From UBA6054 sp963975575 (GTDB lineage Bacteria; Planctomycetota; Phycisphaerae; Phycisphaerales; UBA1924): a stretch of DNA of 64,000 nucleotides. Numbering within the stretch: position 1 is the stretch's first letter; every line of letters starts with the position of its first letter. The stretch covers positions 246,853 through 310,852 of the forward strand of contig CAXBHL010000003.1 in the NCBI GenBank assembly GCA_963975575.1, given 5' to 3'. The notes beneath the pieces were generated by a model, which saw only the letters and a program-made list of their open reading frames with translations, made no database searches and was not told the origin of the DNA. The position numbers were made by a program, and so were the translations under genes. Positions 53,897 to 61,025 of this stretch are shown here, one piece after another.

Positions 53897-53926
53897 ATCA
53901 TTCGCTCGTCCGGATATACGGATCAA
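53897..53926 (-). promoter_or_regulatory. possible metH promoter
   Basis: On the minus strand TTGATC (53926-53921) and AATGAT (53902-53897) are separated by 18 bases, about 20 bases before the metH start, with GGAG as ribosome site. A 14-base imperfect palindrome (tccg, six bases, cgga) falls in the spacer. No cobalamin or SAM riboswitch was recognised. Confidence 0.4.
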
Positions 53927-53994
53927 GCCCGGCTGCCGAAACAAAAACGCCCCCCTGGTGCCCGCACCGCCGCACGAGCATCCGAACCCGAACG

Positions 53995-54021
53995 AAAAAG
54001 CCGGGCCCCGAAGGGCCCGGC
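53995..54021 (-). terminator. Rho-independent terminator after the metalloprotease gene
   Basis: On the minus strand a 9-bp perfect stem (gccgggccc / gggcccggc) with a 4-base loop is followed by five T residues, about 25 bases after the stop. Confidence 0.85.
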
Positions 54022-54047
54022 TTGAAACCGATCGACTCAGATCGCCC

Positions 54048-56636
54048 TTACGGGCAGCCGGCGTTGTACAAGGTCAGATACGCCGAGAGGTCGAAGAAGT
54101 TCAGCACCCCGAACGGCGCCGCCAGGTCCGCGGCCGGGTCACCGGCGTTGTACGAGGTCAGGTACGCCGAGAGGTCGAAGAAGTTCAGCACCCCGAACGG
54201 CTCGGCCAGGTCGGCGTCCGAGCATCCAAGATTCGGATCCTCGCAGTCCACGCCGACGACCTCAACCGCGTCGACCGCGGCCTCGATCACCGAGCCCGAA
54301 CCCAGGTCATCGGCGATGAACCGCACCCGCACCTGGGCCGTCTGGGCCACGAAGTCCTCCACACGGAACGACGAGGTGAACCAGCCGCCCGACGACTGGG
54401 GCGTGCTCGGCCCGACCACCTCGACCTGGGTCCACGAAGAACCGTTGTTGTTCGAGACCTGCACCTTGAAGGTGTCGGCGCCCGGCGCCGCGCCCGATCC
54501 CGAGCCGGTGTTGTCGTACCAACGGGCGTACGAGACCGTCGCGTCGGTCACGCCGCTCAGGTCGAACGCCGGCGAAGTGAGCACGGTGTCGCCACCATCC
54601 ACGTCCGTGTTCGAGCCAGGGCCGCCGTTGCCCGTCACGTACGCACGGCCGGAGCCGTCGAAGTCGCTGGGCGCATCGCCGCGCGACCCGTCACCCGCGG
54701 GCACCGCCCGCTCCCAACGCCCCGACGCCGCGTTCGGCGCCGCGCCGGACACGCTCCATCCCTTGTCGGTCTCGAAGTCGTCCTCGAACACCGTCACCAG
54801 GTCGCCGACGAGCGGCTCGAACGGACCCGCCGCGCCCGCGGCCGGCAGCGTCACCGTGCCCGCCGTCGCGCCCTCGGCCGAGAAGTAGTACTCCAGCGTG
54901 TCGCCGCACGCCACGGCCGGCAGCGTCGCCAGGTAGGTCGTGCCGCTCTGGTTCACCATCTGCGAAGCAGTAAACGAACCGCCGTTCACCCGCGAGAACA
55001 CCTGCGGGGCCCCGACGAGCACGTCCTCACGCGGATCGACATCCACGCTCAGCGTGGTGGGGAGCCCGGGATCGACCGAAACCGGCTCGACGAACGAGAA
55101 CTGCGGCTCGAGGAACGGCAGGTCCGCCACGAACAGCGTCATCGCGTACCGCTGCACGTTGTCCTGGCCCGAGGCCGAGACACGCACGAGGTACTCGCCC
55201 GCCTGCTCGGCATCGAAGTTGAGCGTCTCGAACCCGCCCAGGCCCGTCGCGTTCGCCGTCGCCAGCGGCGCGAACGGGTTGCTGGGGCTGTACACGTCGA
55301 TCTGCAGGTCACGGATGACCGTGTAATCCGTGTTCGTCCCGGTGTTGCACTGCTGGGTCTGGCCGCCCTGCAGGTAGGTGCCCGCGTCCGGCCCGACCGT
55401 GATCTGCAGCTGCGCGGGCGTGTTCAGCGTGATGCTGTAGAAGTCCTGGTCCGCCGAACCGTCGATCGACGCGTTCGCGACCGTCGCGATCCCACCGACG
55501 CCGAACGACCCCAGGTCGGGCGCGGTCGCCGGGTTGTCCGTCTGCGGCTCCATCGGGTCGCCGTAGTGGCGGTGCCCGTTGAGGATGTCGTCCAGCTGCG
55601 GGCCGTTGTACGCCGTCGAGATGAACGGCTCCATCAGCTTCGTGCCCACCGCCGGGCACACGTGCAGCATGCCCAGGCCGTGCCCGTGCTCGTGCGCGAT
55701 GATGTTCCGAAGTCGCAGCGAGTTCGAGCCGACGTTGTTGTAGAAGCTGTCGTTCGCGTCCAGCACCATGTCCCCGTCGTTGGGGAAGTTGTTGTACGCG
55801 AGAACGCCGCCGCCGCCGTCGATGTTGATCGCCGCGATCCGCACGTCGCCGCGCACGCCGACGATGCCGATCGCGTTGTTCAGGTTCGCGCCGTCGTCGT
55901 TAGGCTCGTACACGTAGTTCGTGCCGATCAGCTCCGCCCAGCGGTCGAAGACCTGCTCGAACAGGGCCTGCCAGGTCGCCTCGTTGCCGTAGATGCCGTT
56001 CATCCAGTTGAACAGCGTCGAGTTGCCGGTCACGCCGATCAGGTTCGGCACAAAGGTGCCGTCCGGAACGTACGAGTACGTGATCGTCGTCGGCACGCCC
56101 TGCGACAGGCCCGTCCCGTCCACCGCCGTCCGGGTCCAGCGGTTGGTCTGCTGGAACCGGATCGTCAGCGGGAACTCGATCAGCTGGTTGATGGCGTACG
56201 CGTACTCAGGATCCGTGTCCGGCGCAAAGCACAACGCCGGGGGCTGCTCGCCGCGCTCCAGCGCCGCAAGCACCCCGTTGGCGATGTTCCACTGGACTTC
56301 CGTCATCCGGGACGCCAGCTCCGCGGAGATCACCTTGTCCATGTACTCGCGCGGCGTGATCTCCGACGGCACGTCCGTCGCGACCGCCGGGGCCATCCCC
56401 TCCGACCCGATGCCGCCCGCCGCGATGATCGCGTCCCGGTCGGCCTTGGGCATCAGGGGCAGCAGACGAGCCGCCACCGCACGCAGCGCCAGCTCTTCCG
56501 GGTGCGCCAACGCGTCCGGGAACGCTTCCGCAGAGTGCCCGCACGCGGAAACGCCGCACCCATCCGCTCCCGCGGCCGTCCCGACAAGCCCGGCGAGCAC
56601 CGCCGCCCCGCCGATCAAAGCGATTCGAGTCTTCAT
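54048..56636 (-). CDS. secreted matrixin-like metalloprotease with dockerin-like tail
   Basis: The 862-residue protein has a signal peptide (MKTRIALIGGAAVLAGLVGTAAG). A catalytic domain with HEHGHGLGMLH (His315, Glu316, His319, His325) gives the HExxHxxGxxH zinc motif of matrixin/metzincin enzymes. A beta domain (about 400-520) precedes more beta segments, and a MAM-like or jelly-roll domain with GWSVSG starts near residue 620. Two 28-residue dockerin-like repeats form the C-terminus (DLAEPFGVLNFFDLSAYL and DLAAPFGVLNFFDLSAYL). The ATG at 56636 was chosen because AGGAAGG lies 6 bases before it. The enzyme probably cuts external proteins while anchored by the tail. Confidence 0.85.
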   Translation of the reverse strand: MKTRIALIGGAAVLAGLVGTAAGADGCGVSACGHSAEAFPDALAHPEELALRAVAARLLPLMPKADRDAIIAAGGIGSEGMAPAVATDVPSEITPREYMDKVISAELASRMTEVQWNIANGVLAALERGEQPPALCFAPDTDPEYAYAINQLIEFPLTIRFQQTNRWTRTAVDGTGLSQGVPTTITYSYVPDGTFVPNLIGVTGNSTLFNWMNGIYGNEATWQALFEQVFDRWAELIGTNYVYEPNDDGANLNNAIGIVGVRGDVRIAAINIDGGGGVLAYNNFPNDGDMVLDANDSFYNNVGSNSLRLRNIIAHEHGHGLGMLHVCPAVGTKLMEPFISTAYNGPQLDDILNGHRHYGDPMEPQTDNPATAPDLGSFGVGGIATVANASIDGSADQDFYSITLNTPAQLQITVGPDAGTYLQGGQTQQCNTGTNTDYTVIRDLQIDVYSPSNPFAPLATANATGLGGFETLNFDAEQAGEYLVRVSASGQDNVQRYAMTLFVADLPFLEPQFSFVEPVSVDPGLPTTLSVDVDPREDVLVGAPQVFSRVNGGSFTASQMVNQSGTTYLATLPAVACGDTLEYYFSAEGATAGTVTLPAAGAAGPFEPLVGDLVTVFEDDFETDKGWSVSGAAPNAASGRWERAVPAGDGSRGDAPSDFDGSGRAYVTGNGGPGSNTDVDGGDTVLTSPAFDLSGVTDATVSYARWYDNTGSGSGAAPGADTFKVQVSNNNGSSWTQVEVVGPSTPQSSGGWFTSSFRVEDFVAQTAQVRVRFIADDLGSGSVIEAAVDAVEVVGVDCEDPNLGCSDADLAEPFGVLNFFDLSAYLTSYNAGDPAADLAAPFGVLNFFDLSAYLTLYNAGCP
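54051..54223 (-). repeat. tandem dockerin-like repeat at metalloprotease C-terminus
   Basis: Two 84-bp units are nearly identical at the nucleotide level over long stretches. They encode FGVLNFFDLSAYL twice and end YNAGCP, the same unit length as in the S8 protease. Confidence 0.85.
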
Positions 56637-57023
56637 GGTCATCCTTCCTGATTCCTCAACGACGACGGACCGAACGGCCCGCGTTCCAGACAAACTCACA
56701 CGGCACACGCCGACCAGAACGGCCGACACCGGTGCCTACCCGCCGAGGGCACAGACAAGCCGCCCCGCACGCGGGGGACCCCCTACACCGACAGCCTCAA
56801 GAACCTCCGGCGCAACGCCGGACGCACGCAAGACGCGGACACACAACCCGCCGCGATCGAGCGATCAGACAGTTTCCGATACGCACAATGCCCCCCCGAT
56901 GATGCGGCACCAACCAAGGATTGTACAAATCAGGGAAATCCCGCCGCCCCCAACGAAAAACCCCGCCCGGCATCGCCGAGCGGGGTCCAATAATCGTGCT
57001 CATCCGAGCAAGTTCGTGCGAAC
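56637..57023. other. intergenic region with rpmE terminator and protease leader
   Basis: This 387-base stretch holds the ribosome site and leader of the metalloprotease (near 56643) and the terminator of the upstream rpmE gene (56956-56985). I see no coding frame with convincing composition and no RNA gene. Confidence 0.6.
56956..56985 (-). terminator. Rho-independent terminator after rpmE
   Basis: On the minus strand an 11-bp stem with one mismatch (ccccgctcggc / gccgggcgggg) and a 3-base loop is followed by five T residues, about 38 bases after the stop. Confidence 0.85.
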
Positions 57024-57251
57024 TTACTTCTTCTTCTTGTCCTTGAAGTAGTTCCCCTGGAACTTCTTCTGGAACTTCTCCACCCGTCCGGCCGCGTCCA
57101 CGAACGCGCTCTTCCCGGTGAAGAACGGGTGCGAGCCCGACCACACTTCCACCCGCAGCTCCGGCACCGTCGCGCCGACGGTCATCACGACCTCGCCGTT
57201 GTGGAACACCTTGCAAGACGGGTAGTACGTGGGATGCGTGTCGCTCTTCAT
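57024..57251 (-). CDS. rpmE: 50S ribosomal protein L31
   Basis: L31 sits at the bridge between ribosomal subunits. The 75-residue product reads MKSDTHPTYYPSCKVFHNGEV at the start and has EVWSGSHPFFTGKS in the middle, the L31 HPFxTG signature. Standard zinc-type L31 has four Cys ligands; here only one Cys (residue 13) is present, so this is the zinc-independent or divergent kind. The tail is very basic (KDKKKK). The ATG at 57251 was chosen over upstream codons because it fits family length. The S10 peptidase gene is divergent. Confidence 0.92.
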   Translation of the reverse strand: MKSDTHPTYYPSCKVFHNGEVVMTVGATVPELRVEVWSGSHPFFTGKSAFVDAAGRVEKFQKKFQGNYFKDKKKK

Positions 57252-57439
57252 GGCTCGCTCCAAATCGATCGCCAGCCGACCACGCGGCCCGCCGGGCCCC
57301 AACGATAGCCCCCATCCCCCGCCCCGGCAATCCTCCGCCGCACCCCGACCCCTGGCCCCCGCCCTCTCCCAGTCTCACCCCCGTCCCACCCTCGGCCCTG
57401 GCGTCGGACCGATCCCCCGTTCGCCGGTATCCTGCCCCC

Positions 57440-59017
57440 ATGCAACGACCCACCATCGCCGCCGTCGCCCTGATCCTGGCCGCCGCTCTGGCCCGCCCCG
57501 CCGCCGCCCAGCCGTCCAAGGCCGCCGCCCCCGCGCCCGAGCCCGAAAAGCAGCCCGAGTTCATCCCCTACCCCGAATCCCCGGCCATCACCTACCACAC
57601 CGTCACCATCGGCGACCAGACCATCCACTACCAGGCCACCGCCGGCACCCTCGTCCTCGCTGAGGGCAAGGACTACGACCCCGCCGCCCGCATCTTCTAC
57701 ATGGCCTACCGGAAAATGAACGGGTCCCTCCCCGAATCCGGCACCCCCGACTTCCCCGATCCGGCCGAACGCCCGCTGACCTTCTCCTTCAACGGCGGCC
57801 CCGGCTCCTCCTCCGTCTGGCTCCACCTCGGCGTCTTCGGACCCCGGCGCGTCAACCACATCGACGACTTCGGCAACCCCGGCCCCCCGCCCCACCAGGT
57901 CGTCAACAACGAGCACTCCCTGCTCGACAAGTCCGACTTCGTCTTCATCGACCCCGTCTCCACCGGCTACTCCCGCGCCCAGGGCGACACCAGCGAGAAG
58001 TCCTACCACGGCGTCAACGAGGACATCGCCTCCGTCGCCGAGTTCATCCGCCTCTACATGGGACGCGAGAACCGCTGGGCCTCGCCCCGCTTCCTTGCCG
58101 GCGAGAGCTACGGCACCACCCGCGCCGCCGGGCTCGCACGCGAACTCCAGAACACCCACGGCATCGCCACCAACGGCATCATCCTCGTCTCCGCCGTCCT
58201 CAACTTCCAGACCATCCGCTTCGATGTCGGCAACGACCTGCCCCACATCCTCTTTCTCCCCACCTTCGCCGCCGTCGCCCACTACCACGAGAAACTCCAC
58301 CCCGACCAGCAGCGACGCCCCCTGCGCGAGTTCCTCGACGAGGTCGAGTCCTTCGCCGCCAACGAATACACCCTGGCCCTCATGAAGGGCGGCACCCTCC
58401 CGGACGACGAGGCCGACGCCATCGCCGAAAAGGTCGCCATGTACACCGGCCTGACCCCCGACTACGTCCGCCGCACCAACCTCCGCCCCGACATGCCCCG
58501 CTTCCCCAAGGAACTCCTCCGCGACCGGGGCCTGACCGTCGGCCGCCTCGACGCCCGCTACACCGCCGCCGACCGCGACGACGCCGGCGAGTCCTACGAG
58601 TTCGACCCCTCCATGACCGCCATCAAGAGCATCTACACCGAGTCGCTCAACGACTACCTCCGCCGCGAACTCGACTACAACAGCGACCTCCGCTACGAGA
58701 TCCTCACCTCCGTCTGGCCCTGGTCCTACCGCGGCACCGGAGACAACCGCTACACCAACGTCGCCGAGCACCTCCGCAACACCATGCAGCAACTCCCCTT
58801 CATGCGCGTCTTCGTCGCCAGCGGCTACCACGACCTCGCCACGCCCTACTTCGCCACCGAGTACACCATGAACCACCTCATGGTCCGCCCCGAACTGCGC
58901 GACAACATCGAGATCCACGAGTACGAGGCCGGCCACATGATGTACACCCACCGCCCCAGCCTCGCCAAGCTCAAGAACGATCTCGACGCCTTCTACGACA
59001 AGACCCTCGGCAACTAA
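57440..59017 (+). CDS. S10-family serine carboxypeptidase, secreted
   Basis: The 525-residue protein has a signal peptide (ending RPAAAQ, about 24 residues) and a Pro/Ala-rich linker. The serine carboxypeptidase core follows: the oxyanion/binding region FSFNGGPGSSSVWLHLG, DPVSTGYSR, the nucleophile Ser223 in GESYG, Asp465 in GYHDLATPY and His499 in GHMMY. All three triad residues are present. These enzymes remove C-terminal amino acids from peptides at acidic pH. It probably digests peptides outside the cytosol. It is divergent from rpmE. A hairpin repeat lies about 40 bases after the stop. Confidence 0.9.
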   Translation: MQRPTIAAVALILAAALARPAAAQPSKAAAPAPEPEKQPEFIPYPESPAITYHTVTIGDQTIHYQATAGTLVLAEGKDYDPAARIFYMAYRKMNGSLPESGTPDFPDPAERPLTFSFNGGPGSSSVWLHLGVFGPRRVNHIDDFGNPGPPPHQVVNNEHSLLDKSDFVFIDPVSTGYSRAQGDTSEKSYHGVNEDIASVAEFIRLYMGRENRWASPRFLAGESYGTTRAAGLARELQNTHGIATNGIILVSAVLNFQTIRFDVGNDLPHILFLPTFAAVAHYHEKLHPDQQRRPLREFLDEVESFAANEYTLALMKGGTLPDDEADAIAEKVAMYTGLTPDYVRRTNLRPDMPRFPKELLRDRGLTVGRLDARYTAADRDDAGESYEFDPSMTAIKSIYTESLNDYLRRELDYNSDLRYEILTSVWPWSYRGTGDNRYTNVAEHLRNTMQQLPFMRVFVASGYHDLATPYFATEYTMNHLMVRPELRDNIEIHEYEAGHMMYTHRPSLAKLKNDLDAFYDKTLGN

Positions 59018-59054
59018 CCGCAGCCTCTCATCCCCCTCCCCCTCCCTGCTCCCG

Positions 59055-59096
59055 GGAGCGGAGGGCTTCCAGCCCTCCGTTCGGGCCCCGCCCGAA
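59055..59096. repeat. double-hairpin repeat, copy 1
   Basis: The unit starts ggagcggagggcttccagcc. It folds as a first hairpin (cggagggct / agccctccg) and a second (ttcgggc / gcccgaa). It lies in the 394-base gap between the S10 peptidase and recA, which otherwise holds only the recA promoter and leader. Confidence 0.8.
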
Positions 59097-59232
59097 CCCG
59101 ATCGGCCCCGCTCCTCCCCCGCGCCCGCGGGGGAGGTGGCGGCGGACCCGCCGGAGGCAGCCCCACACCCCGCCACTGACCACACCCCGTCAGTCCCAGC
59201 CCAAAAACTTATCCCCAAACAGACCACGCACA

Positions 59233-59261
59233 TTGACGGTCCGTTCGGGGTCTGATACCGT
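59233..59261 (+). promoter_or_regulatory. recA promoter
   Basis: TTGACG (59233-59238) is followed after 17 bases by TACCGT (59256-59261), preceded by TGA to give an extended -10 (TGnTA). This implies a leader of about 145 bases before recA. No known LexA box was recognised. Confidence 0.5.
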
Positions 59262-59411
59262 GTCCCCGCCGGGCCCGCGTGCGACGCCGCCCCCGGCCGG
59301 ACAACCCCCGGGATGGATCCCGGCCGGACCCGAACCGCGTCGCTCCCCGATGCGCCCGCACACGGCCCCAGCGCCCGCGGCCACGCACGGCAAACAGAAA
59401 GGTGGCCCACC

Positions 59412-60560
59412 ATGGCCCGCAAGTCCGACTCCAACGTCGAGTCCAAGGTCCTCTCCGGTCCCCGCGTCGACCCCACCTCCAAAGAGAAGGCCCAGGCCCT
59501 CGACCGCGCCCTCGCCCAGATCGACAAGGCCTTCGGCAAAGGCTCGATCATGCGCCTCGACGAAGAGGCCTACCTCAACATCCCCGGCATCTCCACCGGC
59601 GCCCTCTCCCTCGACCTCGCACTCGGCGGCAAGGGCATCCCCCGCGGCCGCATCGTCGAGATCTTCGGCCCGGAATCCTCAGGCAAGACCACCCTCGCCC
59701 TGACCGTCATCGCCAACGCCCAGAAGGCCGGCGGCGTCGCCGCCTTCATCGACGCCGAGCACGCCCTCGACCCCTCCTGGGCACGCAAGATCGGCGTCAA
59801 CATCGACGACATGCTCGTCTCCCAGCCCGACACCGGCGAGCAGGCCCTGGAAATCTGCGAACTCCTCGTCCGCTCCAACGCCATCGACGTCATCGTCATC
59901 GACTCCGTCGCCGCACTCATCCCCCGCGCCGAGATCGAGGGCGAGATGGGCGACACCCAGGTCGGCCTCCAGGCCCGCCTCATGTCCCAGGCCATGCGCA
60001 AGCTCACCGGCGTCATCGCACGCTCCAACTGCACCGTCATCTTCATCAACCAGATCCGCGAGAAGATCGGCGTCATGTTCGGCAGCCCCGAGACCACCCC
60101 CGGCGGCCGCGCCCTCAAGTTCTACGCATCCGTCCGCATCGACATCCGACGCACCGGCTCCATCAAGGAGGGCGACATCGCCACCGGCAACCGCACCCGC
60201 GCCCGCGTCGTCAAGAACAAGGTCGCCCCGCCCTTCCGCCAGGCCGAGTTCGACATCATGTTCAACGAGGGCATCTCCTCCACCGGCGACCTCATCGACA
60301 TGGCCGTCGAGGACAAGGTCGCCCAGAAGTCCGGCGCCTGGTACTCCTACGGCGAGATCCGCCTCGGCCAGGGCCGCGAGCGCGCCAAGGAGTTCCTCGC
60401 AGAGAACCCCGACCTGTTCAAGGAACTCCGCGACGCCATCCTCATCAACCGTCTCCCCGCCAAGGCCGCCGCCAAGGCCGGCCTCATCCCCGCCGAGGAG
60501 ATGGCCGAGATCGAAGCCGAAGCAGACGAGTCCGAACTCGAGGAAATCGGCGCCGAGTGA
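59412..60560 (+). CDS. recA: recombinase A
   Basis: RecA pairs single-stranded DNA with homologous duplex and triggers LexA cleavage. The 382-residue product has the Walker A GPESSGKTT (86-94), VIVIDSVAALIPR (Walker B), the L1/L2 DNA-binding loops (EIEGEMGDTQVGLQ and FGSPETTPGG) and the conserved FINQIREKIGVMFG. The C-terminal tail is acidic (EAEADESELEE). The N-terminus has about 20 extra residues before the first conserved helix. AAAGGTGG lies before the ATG. The downstream region contains hairpin repeats and a tRNA gene. Confidence 0.97.
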   Translation: MARKSDSNVESKVLSGPRVDPTSKEKAQALDRALAQIDKAFGKGSIMRLDEEAYLNIPGISTGALSLDLALGGKGIPRGRIVEIFGPESSGKTTLALTVIANAQKAGGVAAFIDAEHALDPSWARKIGVNIDDMLVSQPDTGEQALEICELLVRSNAIDVIVIDSVAALIPRAEIEGEMGDTQVGLQARLMSQAMRKLTGVIARSNCTVIFINQIREKIGVMFGSPETTPGGRALKFYASVRIDIRRTGSIKEGDIATGNRTRARVVKNKVAPPFRQAEFDIMFNEGISSTGDLIDMAVEDKVAQKSGAWYSYGEIRLGQGRERAKEFLAENPDLFKELRDAILINRLPAKAAAKAGLIPAEEMAEIEAEADESELEEIGAE

Positions 60561-60565
60561 TTCCC

Positions 60566-60644
60566 GGAGCGGGGGGCTTCCAGCCCCCCGTCCCTCAACT
60601 CGGAGCGGGGGGCAACCTGCCCCCCGTTCGGGCGCAGCCCGAAG
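60566..60644. repeat. hairpin repeat, copies 2 and 3 (tandem)
   Basis: Copy 2 (60566-60591) has only the first hairpin, cggggggct / agccccccg. Copy 3 (60602-60644) has both: cggggggc / gccccccg, then ttcgggc / gcccgaa. They start 6 bases after the recA stop and lack a U-tract, so a termination role is unproven. Confidence 0.8.
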
Positions 60645-60727
60645 CAAGCCCGCTACAGCCCGCCGCTCCTTTCCCGCCCAGCCCCCTTGCCATCCGCCCC
60701 GACCCCGCCAATCATTCCGACCCGCAC

Positions 60728-60813
60728 GCGGATGTGGCGGAACTGGCAGACGCGCTAGGTTCAGGTCCTAGTGGGAGTAAAATCCCGTGGAGGTTCGACT
60801 CCTCTCATCCGCA
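60728..60813 (+). tRNA. tRNA-Leu (anticodon CAG)
   Basis: The 86-base gene folds as a class II tRNA. The acceptor stem is gcggatg / catccgc with discriminator A60813. The D-arm begins tggcggaactggcaga. The anticodon stem is ctagg / cctag (60755-60759, 60767-60771) with loop ttcaggt and anticodon CAG at 60762-60764. A long variable arm and a TpsiC loop with gttcgac follow. It reads CUG codons, which dominate in such a GC-rich genome. CCA is not encoded. Confidence 0.95.
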
Positions 60814-60822
60814 CTCCCGAAA

Positions 60823-60853
60823 GGGCCGGCAACCGCCGGCCCTTTTCTTTTTC
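60823..60853 (+). terminator. Rho-independent terminator after tRNA-Leu
   Basis: An 8-bp perfect stem (gggccggc / gccggccc) with a 4-base loop is followed by ttttctttttc, ten bases after the tRNA. Confidence 0.9.
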
Positions 60854-60855
60854 TT

Positions 60856-60930
60856 GGAGCGGGGGGCTACCCGCCCCCCGACATCCTCGGAGCGGGGGGC
60901 TACCAGCCCTCCGCCCGGGCGCAGCCCGGA
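60856..60930. repeat. hairpin repeat, copies 4 and 5 (tandem)
   Basis: Copy 4 (60856-60881) reads ggagcggggggctacccgcc and has the first hairpin only. Copy 5 (60889-60930) reads ggagcggggggctaccagcc and continues into a second, imperfect hairpin (cgggc / gcccg). They lie between the tRNA terminator and the lipoprotein terminator, and may help separate the two convergent transcripts. Confidence 0.8.
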
Positions 60931-60943
60931 GAAACCCTTCCCT

Positions 60944-60976
60944 GAAAGAAAACCGCCCGGGCTCTCACCCGGGCGG
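60944..60976 (-). terminator. Rho-independent terminator after the coiled-coil lipoprotein gene
   Basis: On the minus strand a 9-bp perfect stem (ccgcccggg / cccgggcgg) with a 6-base loop is followed by ttttctttc, about 50 bases after the stop. Confidence 0.85.
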
Positions 60977-61025
60977 CCAGATCAACACACGGTCGGGCCC
61001 GGCGCGGACCGCCGGACCCAAAGAA

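Noticed and set aside
53880..54047. Cobalamin or SAM riboswitch upstream of metH
   Set aside because: The intergenic space holds a terminator for another gene and a short leader; no B12-box or SAM-type core was recognised.
53958..56651. An 897-residue plus-strand open frame antisense to the metalloprotease
   Set aside because: Arg/His/Val-rich antisense artefact; the minus strand has signal peptide, zinc motif and dockerin-like repeats.
60561..60660. Hairpins after recA as ordinary terminators
   Set aside because: Strong stems but no T-run follows, and the same units recur in places where termination is not expected, so they are listed as repeats.
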